From contig CAIYUD010000057.1 in NCBI GenBank assembly GCA_903929325.1, forward strand, positions 1 to 10,897: DNA of 10,897 bases, written 5' to 3'. Shown here piece after piece: positions 1-5,442 of this stretch. The DNA is from an uncultured Opitutia bacterium. GTDB taxonomy: Bacteria > Verrucomicrobiota > Verrucomicrobiia > Opitutales > UBA953. Under the pieces are notes generated by a model, which worked only from the letters and a program-made list of their open reading frames with translations, was not told where the DNA came from and did not search any database. The stretch's first letter is position 1; each line of letters starts with the position of its first letter. Both the position numbers and the translations under genes were made by a program.

Positions 1-293
1 GCATCCGCATCGCGGAAATGATCTTCAGCAGCTTCAAACGACTTCACACTTTCAGCAAGCTTGCCTGCGCTGCGCTGGGTGTTCGCTAACTCAAGCGCCC
101 AAACGAGCGATGAGCGGTCGTTTTCCTTTTGGGCTTTCTGAGCGACCTCGGCAGCGTCGTTAAAACCACCCGAACGGTAGGCCGTCTGAAATCCGGATAA
201 TTCGGTAGGGTAGGTCGCATGACAGCCCCCGAGCAACATGCCCACAACAGCCCACACGAGGCTTTCTTTGCGCAATGAAGACAAATTTAACAC
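1..293 (-). CDS. Probable lipoprotein, COG3014-like/TPR-like, N-terminal part only
   Basis: This reading frame enters from the left edge, so only about the first 97 residues are visible. A GTG at 291-293 gives an N-terminus with a short basic stretch (R8, K9), a hydrophobic core and a lipobox Leu-Gly-Gly-Cys with Cys24 (codon 222-224), so a lipid-anchored exported protein is expected. TTG codons at 282-284 and 306-308 are alternative starts; GTG is chosen because a weak GGA lies about 11 bp upstream. The mature part has Tyr/Ala-rich helical text of TPR type, including a W-A-L-E-L-x-N-T segment and an S-F-E-A-A-E segment. This resembles my memory of the uncharacterised COG3014 lipoproteins, but the family call is tentative. 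It lies about 60 bp downstream of a small membrane-protein gene on the same strand. Confidence 0.68.
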   Translation of the reverse strand, partial: MLNLSSLRKESLVWAVVGMLLGGCHATYPTELSGFQTAYRSGGFNDAAEVAQKAQKENDRSSLVWALELANTQRSAGKLAESVKSFEAAEDHFRDAD

Positions 294-352
294 AGGTAAG
301 GCATCCAAACGACTGGCTGGCTTACCGCAAAGTCAAAAAATAGTACCGCAAT

Positions 353-478
353 TCACCCACCTGAATGCTTATCCAGCATCTTTTTAATCTTTCGACGCAT
401 CCATAAGGCGATGCCAACTGCGAGGTATACGACTGTCGCCAGCAACCAAATAGCTAAGATAACTTGGATAAGATTCAT
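353..478 (-). CDS. Small single-pass membrane protein (41 aa)
   Basis: A short ATG-to-TGA frame of 41 codons. It encodes a nearly continuous hydrophobic helix (about residues 3-27, including I-L-A-I-W-L-L-A-T-V-V-Y-L-A-V-G). A strongly basic cytoplasmic-type tail follows, with R28, R29, K30, K32, K33 and K37, ending in Ser-Gly-Gly. By the positive-inside rule the N-terminus would face the periplasm and the tail the cytoplasm. No Shine-Dalgarno is obvious. It sits just upstream of the partial lipoprotein gene on the same strand and divergent to the gene at 570, so the two minus-strand genes may be co-transcribed. The function is unknown. It could be a chance frame, but the clean helix plus charged tail and its fit into an otherwise empty gap argue for a real gene. 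Confidence 0.55.
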   Translation of the reverse strand: MNLIQVILAIWLLATVVYLAVGIALWMRRKIKKMLDKHSGG

Positions 479-541
479 CGTCGTACGAAACCATCTCTGC
501 ACACACGAAATAGTTCTACAAGTCTTCTTATTAACTTGTTG

Positions 542-547
542 TATAAT
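542..547 (+). promoter_or_regulatory. Putative -10 box (TATAAT)
   Basis: A perfect TATAAT lies 22 bp before the ATG at 570, inside the 91-bp divergent gap 479-569, which is also locally AT-rich. No good TTGACA-like -35 element is found at 16-18 bp upstream, and there is no TGn extension. An imperfect inverted repeat (ACAAG at 518-522 and CTTGT at 535-539) overlaps its upstream side and could be an operator. A transcript from here would have a leader of only about 15 nt and no clear ribosome-binding site. Confidence 0.38.
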
Positions 548-569
548 CTATGCTGTGACTTAATTTTAG

Positions 570-1037
570 ATGATGAAGTCATTCTGCTTTTTTATACTCG
601 GTACTGCTATCGCATTGGCTGCATCGGGCCTGGATCAGTCGCGGCCTTTAGGGGCTGAAAGATCTTTGATTACGGCTGACTTTGCGAAAGCGCAGGCAGC
701 ATTCCGTAGCGCTAAAGATGAGGCTGGCCGCCAAGCTTCTTACAAAGTGTTCCAAGACGTTAGTGTACGTATTGCGAAGTTAAGGTCGGATGTCATCTCA
801 GCCAACAATGCCGTCGTCACAGCCCTAAATACACAGCGATCAGGGACGCGCGATCGCAGCGCCACTATTAAGGTAACCACTGAGAAGTTAACCCTAGCGA
901 ACAGCCTGCTTTCGTCGCTCAATTTACCGACAGGTCCTGATTTCACGACAGCAGACATCAACGACCTACAGAAACTCGTCGATAAGATCAAGGTCACGCT
1001 CGATGAGCATGCCCATGCATGCGCGAATCTTAAGTAA
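570..1037 (+). CDS. Small secreted helical protein of unknown function
   Basis: The 155-residue product starts M-M-K-S-F-C-F-F-I-L-G-T-A-I-A-L-A-A-S-G, a convincing Sec signal peptide with likely cleavage near residues 18-20. The mature part is rich in Ala, Lys, Leu, Asp and Ser, with no Trp and one Cys near the C-terminus (His-Ala-His-Ala-Cys). It looks largely alpha-helical: one long helix at about residues 35-90, a break at Pro/Gly around 120-125, then a final helix. I do not recognise a family. A periplasmic coiled-coil or four-helix-bundle protein is the best description. A second in-frame ATG at 573 is equally possible. The gene stands alone, divergent from the small membrane-protein gene. 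Its stop overlaps, tail to tail, the end of the menH-like gene. Confidence 0.72.
   Translation: MMKSFCFFILGTAIALAASGLDQSRPLGAERSLITADFAKAQAAFRSAKDEAGRQASYKVFQDVSVRIAKLRSDVISANNAVVTALNTQRSGTRDRSATIKVTTEKLTLANSLLSSLNLPTGPDFTTADINDLQKLVDKIKVTLDEHAHACANLK
1030..1037. other. Convergent stop-codon overlap (TTAAGTAA)
   Basis: The plus-strand secreted-protein gene ends with TAA at 1035-1037, and the minus-strand menH-like gene ends with TAA read from 1032 back to 1030. The two coding regions therefore overlap tail to tail by 8 bp. No hairpin plus T-run terminator is visible on either side, so transcripts from the two strands are likely to overlap. Confidence 0.75.
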
Positions 1038-1773
1038 GTAAAGCTTCTGCAAACTCTTTTGGCTTTTCGAGATGCACGGCATGGCCGGCGCCTTGAAGAA
1101 TGCTGAGTTTGATTTGTGGTGCTGCTGTCTGCATCTGGCGTGCGAGTTCGACGTATCGACTGTCGAGCTCGCCTGCAATGACTTGGACAGTGTCGTGAAG
1201 ATTTGGAAGAAGGCTCCAGGTATCTGCGAGTTCGCCTGTACCGACGCCTGCCAAACTGAGTGCCAATCCTTCGGGATCACAGGCAGCCCGTCGTTTTAAA
1301 ATAGGGCTTAATATCTCTCTCGGTAGACGCATCAGCGGCTGGAACATCGTCTGCCAATGCCAGTAGTGAAGAAATCGTTGCATGCCTTCGACGCGCAATA
1401 ACCGTGCAACGGCTGCGTCGCCCGCGATGCGATTCTTCCTCTCAGCCACATCTGCTATGCCCGGGCTGGTACTTACCAATACCACCTTGGACCCCTTCGG
1501 CAGGATCGGATTTAGCGTTAGCCAATGCTGGAGAATTCTTCCGCCCATCGAATAGCCAACGAAAGTTACGGCCCCCGATGTCTTCGCTGCTGCCTCATCG
1601 ATGATTTTAAGGTGCGCAAGGAGGGTATAATCAGAAACGCTTCGCAAAGAGGAAAGTGTGCCGTGTCCTGGCCAATCGGGAGTTACCACCCGAGTAGTAT
1701 TTCCTAAAGCTTGTCGAGTAGCATCAAAGTCTGCCGATGAGCCGACAAAACCATGCAAGAAAATGTAGTCCAT
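1030..1773 (-). CDS. menH: Alpha/beta hydrolase, MenH-like (SHCHC synthase)
   Basis: A 247-residue alpha/beta-hydrolase. The oxyanion-hole region is L-H-G-F-V-G-S near residue 6, the D-W-P-G-H-G motif is at 33-38 and the nucleophile elbow is G-Y-S-M-G-G-R with Ser75. Asp204 (in G-E-L-D-S-R) and His231 (in G-A-G-H-A-V-H) complete the triad. The order and wording match E. coli MenH as I recall it: L-P-G-H-G, G-Y-S-L-G-G-R, the P-G-x-x-x-x-x-E-R stretch after the nucleophile, G-E-R-D-S and A-G-H-N-A-H. MenH makes SHCHC (2-succinyl-6-hydroxy-2,4-cyclohexadiene-1-carboxylate) in cytoplasmic menaquinone synthesis. No other men gene is in view, so a related C-C hydrolase or esterase remains possible. 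It is 10 bp downstream of the flavin-reductase gene and probably in its operon. Confidence 0.75.
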   Translation of the reverse strand: MDYIFLHGFVGSSADFDATRQALGNTTRVVTPDWPGHGTLSSLRSVSDYTLLAHLKIIDEAAAKTSGAVTFVGYSMGGRILQHWLTLNPILPKGSKVVLVSTSPGIADVAERKNRIAGDAAVARLLRVEGMQRFLHYWHWQTMFQPLMRLPREILSPILKRRAACDPEGLALSLAGVGTGELADTWSLLPNLHDTVQVIAGELDSRYVELARQMQTAAPQIKLSILQGAGHAVHLEKPKEFAEALLT

Positions 1774-1783
1774 CAGTTTGAAC

Positions 1784-2275
1784 TCAGACCAAGATAAGTT
1801 TTCGGCGCTTCAACTCGCTGAATGTTAATGATTCAGCCTCGCGGAGATTTTCATAAGACTCGGCGTGTGCGACCCAAGCCCAGTGATCCCCGGCATCTAG
1901 CCTCTCAAGAAAGCGCAAGTGCACTAATGCTAAGATACCTTTGAGTTTATAAAGTCCTCCGACAATATGTTCAACATCCGCACCCAGCGCACTGATTTTA
2001 TCAACATTGTTGCCGGACTTCTTCCCGAGCAACTTCACGTGCTCCCATTGATCAGCCGCCATATACTGCAAAACTCCCACGGGGTTTTTCTCGAGATTAG
2101 TGAGCGTACGAGTGCCTTTATAGACGCCTACGATGAAGCGCTTAGGCTTCATGGAAATAGGCGTGACGTATGTACAAAGGTTAAAGTTGCCTTTGCCGTC
2201 CGCAGATGTGGCCAACGTGTAAACCTGGGCATCGATACGATTCCAAGGTTTAATGCGGATGCCAGTGTTGGGCAT
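1784..2275 (-). CDS. Flavin reductase-like FMN-binding domain protein
   Basis: Reading from the ATG at 2273-2275 gives 163 residues that look like a flavin reductase-like (split-barrel, FMN-binding) protein. Evidence is the N-terminal pattern W-N-R-I-D-A-Q-V-Y-T-L-A-T, the N-F-N-L-C-T-Y-V-T-P-I-S-M-K-P strand pair with the characteristic Ser/Pro turn, then V-G-V-Y-K-G-T-R-T-L-T-N-L and N-P-V-G-V-L-Q-Y. Such proteins bind FMN and reduce flavin with NAD(P)H or act as flavin-dependent reductases; the substrate cannot be read from the sequence. A GTG at 2339-2341 would add 22 residues of non-family-like sequence and was not chosen. No clear Shine-Dalgarno is seen. It is the first gene of a minus-strand pair with the MenH-like hydrolase and diverges from the CDGSH gene across 106 bp. 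Confidence 0.75.
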   Translation of the reverse strand: MPNTGIRIKPWNRIDAQVYTLATSADGKGNFNLCTYVTPISMKPKRFIVGVYKGTRTLTNLEKNPVGVLQYMAADQWEHVKLLGKKSGNNVDKISALGADVEHIVGGLYKLKGILALVHLRFLERLDAGDHWAWVAHAESYENLREAESLTFSELKRRKLILV

Positions 2276-2381
2276 AGGTTTAGTGATGGCGGGGAATCGC
2301 TGAAAGACAAGTGATGTTGTTAGATAGATGGTTAAAGACACCTAAGGTTGCGTCCTGCCATCTGCTTGTTTGTCTTAAACT

Positions 2382-2645
2382 ATGTCCAACGACAAACCTG
2401 CACGCAGCAAACCGTACCCTGTTCTCGTTGAGGCCGGTAATATTTATTACTGGTGCGCATGTGGTAAGAGCAAAATGTTACCATTCTGTGATGCGGCTCA
2501 TGTTGGCACCAACTTCGTTCCGGTACCTTACAAAGCCGAAAAGACTGGCACGGTCTATTTTTGTGGCTGCCGAAAAACCAAGAACGTCCCGCTGTGCGAC
2601 GGTTCACATGACCGTTGCGAGCATATGCGCACTGAAAAAAAGTGA
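2382..2645 (+). CDS. Double CDGSH iron-sulfur domain protein
   Basis: This 87-residue cytoplasmic protein consists almost only of two CDGSH (mitoNEET-type) motifs, C-x-C-x2-(S/T)-x3-P-x-C-D-x2-H. The first has Cys25, Cys27, Cys36 and His40 (C-D-A-A-H, a variant of the name motif). The second has Cys61, Cys63, Cys72 and His76 with canonical C-D-G-S-H. Each should hold a [2Fe-2S] cluster by three Cys and one His. Known tandem-CDGSH prokaryotic proteins fold as monomers that pair the two halves, and are linked to redox sensing or iron-sulfur handling; the exact job here is unknown. No membrane anchor or signal peptide is present. The stop is 3 bp before the SMUG1 ATG, indicating an operon. Confidence 0.92.
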   Translation: MSNDKPARSKPYPVLVEAGNIYYWCACGKSKMLPFCDAAHVGTNFVPVPYKAEKTGTVYFCGCRKTKNVPLCDGSHDRCEHMRTEKK

Positions 2646-2648
2646 GTA

Positions 2649-3386
2649 ATGGCTAGTGTTTCCGACTCAGCTGTTACTGCGGCACACGAAGCCCGCGAAG
2701 CTTTGCGACAGCTCAGCTTTCCCTCACCGGCTGACTACACCTACCATCCGCTTGATTATGCCTGGGAGGCACATCGTATGTATTTGGAGCGGTATGCTGC
2801 TGCGGGTAATCGCTCGGTTCTTTTTTTGGGCATGAACCCAGGCCCATTTGGAATGGCCCAGACTGGCGTGCCTTTTGGTGAAGTTGCGGTGGTGCGGGAT
2901 TGGCTCGGAATCAATGTTACGATTGGGAGTCCGCCGAAAGAGCACCCACGTAAACGTGTACTCGGCTTTTCATGTCCGCGATCAGAAGTCAGCGGACGTC
3001 GACTTTGGGGGCTCTTTCAAGAACGCTTTCACACGCCGGCCGCTTTTTTTGAGACACATACAGTACACAACTATTGCCCGCTACTCTTCTTGGAAGGGAC
3101 AGCAACGGGGCGGAATGTGACTCCCGAGGAATTGCCGGCAGAAGCGATGCGTCCGGTTGAGATCGCCTGTAACCAGTTACTGAGAGATTTAACCCGCATC
3201 TTAAACGTTAAGACCGTCGTTGGGGTAGGGGGATATGCCGAAGCCAAGGCCCGCCAAGCGCTCGAAGGCCTCAATGTAGGCTTTGCGCGCGTCTTACACC
3301 CGAGCCCAGCAAGCCCAGCGGCCAACCGCGGCTGGTCGGCTGCAGCGACCAAGGAACTGGTAGCTCAGGGGATTTGGCCTGCTTGA
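2649..3386 (+). CDS. SMUG1-type uracil-DNA glycosylase (UDG family 3)
   Basis: A 245-residue single-strand-selective monofunctional uracil-DNA glycosylase that removes uracil and related oxidised pyrimidines from DNA in base excision repair. Motif 1 is G-M-N-P-G-P-F-G-M-A-Q-T-G-V-P-F-G (residues 61-77) with the family-specific Asn63; motif 2 is H-P-S-P-A-S-P-A-A-N-R-G-W with His217. The middle segments C-P-R-S-E-V-S-G-R and H-N-Y-C-P-L-L-F-L also match human SMUG1 as I recall it. The length is close to the vertebrate enzyme (about 270). Bacterial SMUG1 is uncommon but known (e.g. Geobacter metallireducens). The start at 2649 is set by the 3-bp gap after the CDGSH gene. The N-terminal 25 residues are not family-conserved. 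Confidence 0.95.
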   Translation: MASVSDSAVTAAHEAREALRQLSFPSPADYTYHPLDYAWEAHRMYLERYAAAGNRSVLFLGMNPGPFGMAQTGVPFGEVAVVRDWLGINVTIGSPPKEHPRKRVLGFSCPRSEVSGRRLWGLFQERFHTPAAFFETHTVHNYCPLLFLEGTATGRNVTPEELPAEAMRPVEIACNQLLRDLTRILNVKTVVGVGGYAEAKARQALEGLNVGFARVLHPSPASPAANRGWSAAATKELVAQGIWPA

Positions 3387-3456
3387 GTTCAGGTATTAAA
3401 CCTTAAAGCCACGCTTGCATTGCCAGTCCGCATGGGAAAAGTTGCAGTCTACAAAC

Positions 3457-5442
3457 GTGAGCAAGCAGACGCCTTGGACTATTAAAGACGCCGACGATTA
3501 CTACGGCTTTAAACGCTGGGGTGGTACCCACTTCACTGTGGACCCACGCGGTAACCTTTGCGTTCATCCACTCGGAGACGAACGTAAGATTCGCATCCTG
3601 GATATTGTCAAAGAAGCCGAGTCAATGGGACTCAAGCCACCACTGACTATCCGCGTACAAGATTTGTTGCGCCGCCGTGTCGTCCAACTGAACGAATCTT
3701 TCCTTAAAGCCGTCGACAGTGAAGACTACTCAGGAAAATACCGCGGCGTCTTCCCCATTAAGGTTAATCAACTTCGCGAAGTCGTAGAAGAAATTCTCGA
3801 TGCCGGTGAGCCTTATGGCTTCGGCCTCGAGGCGGGTTCAAAGCCCGAACTCTTAATTGCCCTGGCGCTGCTGGAAGCCAACGGACCGTTGCTGATTTGT
3901 AATGGCTATAAAGATGATGAATTTATCGAGTTAGCTTTGATGGGTCGTAAGCTTGGGAAGCAAACGATCATCGTCATCGAACAAGTTTCTGAAGTTGACG
4001 CTATTATCCGTACCGCCCGCCGCATGGGCGTCGTCCCACATATCGGTATCCGGGTAAAACTTACAGCTACCGGTGAAGGCAAATGGGCTGAGAGCACGGG
4101 CGAAAACGCTAAGTTTGGCTTAACAGCCTCGGAGATCATGGTCGCCGTCGACAAATTACGTCGGGCGCGGATGACAGATGCCCTCCGACTCGTACACTTC
4201 CACATCGGCTCGCAGGTTCCCAATATTGCAACGATCAAGAAAGCCGTGGTTGAGGCTGCGCGTTACTACTGCGAACTCTCCAAGATGGGCTTCCCGATGG
4301 GGCTCCTCGACGTCGGCGGCGGATTAGGTATCGATTATGATGGTAGCCGTTCGGCCTTTGAATCTTCCATGAACTACAGCATGGAAGTTTATGCCCGCGA
4401 CGTGGTTGCGAGTATTAAACAAGTTTGTGAAGCCTCTGGCGTCGCACATCCCGACATCGTTTCTGAGTCCGGTCGCGCGCTCGTTGCGCCGCACTCTATC
4501 CTGATCTTTGAAGCCGTTGATCGAATCGCACGTGATGGTAATGCGGGTGCACCTCCACGCGGCAAATCGCACCCCGTTATCCGTGAGCTCGAGGCTATCC
4601 TGAAGAACAAACGTAAGTTTGATCCCCTGGAGCGCTACCACGACGCGAAAGAGAAGAAAGAGGAAGCACACAGTCGCTTTACACTTGGTTACTTAAGCCT
4701 CGAGCACCGTGCCTACGTTGACCGCCTTTTCTGGCAAATCTGCCGCGACTTACGTGCTAAGCTCGCAAATCTACACGACGTCCCCGATGAGCTTGCTCGC
4801 CTAGACTCCATGCTCGCCGAGCAGTACGTCTGTAACTTCTCCGTATTCCAATCCTTGTTGGACCATTGGGCACTCGATCAGTTGTTCCCGATTGCCCCGA
4901 TTCATCGTCTCAACGAAAGACCAACCGTCCAGGCAACGCTGGCCGACATCACTTGCGATTCGGACGGTAAAGTCGACGACTTCATCGACCTTGAAGACGT
5001 CCGTCGCACCTTATCACTGCATCCACTTAAAAAGGATGAGCCCTATTACATCGGCGCCTTCATGGTCGGTGCCTACCAGGACATCATGGGCGACTTGCAC
5101 AATCTCTTTGGACGCGTCAACGAAGCCCACGTATTCTTGGAAGACGATGAAGAAGACGGCTTCTACCTCGAAGAGACTCTAGAAGGTTATAGCGTCGAAC
5201 GCATTCTCGGGATGATTCAGTATAACGCCGAAGACCTGTGTCGGATGCTCAAGCGTCAAGTTGACCGTGCGACCCGTGCCGACTCCGTTAAGCCCCGCGA
5301 AGGTGTCGCCATGGTTGACCTCTATGAACGTCTGATTCGCGGCAAGACCTACCTGATTCCTCACCGTAGCAAAAAGAAGCCCGAAAGTCGTAAAGCTAAG
5401 CCGGCTCCAAAACGCAAAGCTGCCCGACGCACTCGGGGTTGA
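3457..5442 (+). CDS. speA: Biosynthetic arginine decarboxylase SpeA
   Basis: This PLP enzyme of the alanine-racemase/group IV decarboxylase fold converts arginine to agmatine, the first step of putrescine and spermidine synthesis. It is about 661 residues from the GTG at 3457; an upstream TTG at 3415 adds 14 unlike residues. The PLP-binding lysine is Lys102 in F-P-I-K-V-N-Q. Downstream come G-L-E-A-G-S-K-P-E-L, H-F-H-I-G-S-Q, the phosphate-binding D-V-G-G-G-L-G-I-D-Y, S-E-S-G-R-A, and the C-terminal active-site motif D-I-T-C-D-S-D-G with its catalytic Cys. F-M-V-G-A-Y-Q-D-I-M-G-x-x-H-N-L-F-G follows. All match E. coli SpeA in order. Unusual is a Lys/Arg-rich extension of about 27 residues after the G-K-T-Y-L end of the conserved core. 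The stop overlaps the next gene's start. Confidence 0.96.
   Translation: MSKQTPWTIKDADDYYGFKRWGGTHFTVDPRGNLCVHPLGDERKIRILDIVKEAESMGLKPPLTIRVQDLLRRRVVQLNESFLKAVDSEDYSGKYRGVFPIKVNQLREVVEEILDAGEPYGFGLEAGSKPELLIALALLEANGPLLICNGYKDDEFIELALMGRKLGKQTIIVIEQVSEVDAIIRTARRMGVVPHIGIRVKLTATGEGKWAESTGENAKFGLTASEIMVAVDKLRRARMTDALRLVHFHIGSQVPNIATIKKAVVEAARYYCELSKMGFPMGLLDVGGGLGIDYDGSRSAFESSMNYSMEVYARDVVASIKQVCEASGVAHPDIVSESGRALVAPHSILIFEAVDRIARDGNAGAPPRGKSHPVIRELEAILKNKRKFDPLERYHDAKEKKEEAHSRFTLGYLSLEHRAYVDRLFWQICRDLRAKLANLHDVPDELARLDSMLAEQYVCNFSVFQSLLDHWALDQLFPIAPIHRLNERPTVQATLADITCDSDGKVDDFIDLEDVRRTLSLHPLKKDEPYYIGAFMVGAYQDIMGDLHNLFGRVNEAHVFLEDDEEDGFYLEETLEGYSVERILGMIQYNAEDLCRMLKRQVDRATRADSVKPREGVAMVDLYERLIRGKTYLIPHRSKKKPESRKAKPAPKRKAARRTRG

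Noticed and set aside
518..539. Imperfect inverted repeat ACAAG/CTTGT with a 12-bp loop as terminator
   Set aside because: The stem is only five pairs and AT-rich with no T-run; at most it is an operator next to the -10 box.
464..658. Plus-strand 64-codon frame overlapping the signal-peptide region of the secreted helical protein
   Set aside because: Its composition is not protein-like, and it overlaps the better-supported frame at 570 with its signal peptide.
2276..2341. GTG-initiated 22-residue N-terminal extension of the flavin reductase-like protein
   Set aside because: The extension is not family-like, and the ATG at 2275 gives a typical family N-terminus.
3415..3456. TTG start 14 codons upstream for speA
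   Set aside because: The added residues look non-coding; the GTG at 3457 starts just before the conserved region. The choice is not certain.
3906..4671. Antisense open frames inside speA
   Set aside because: They show no recognisable domains or start context and are explained by codon bias of the well-supported sense gene.
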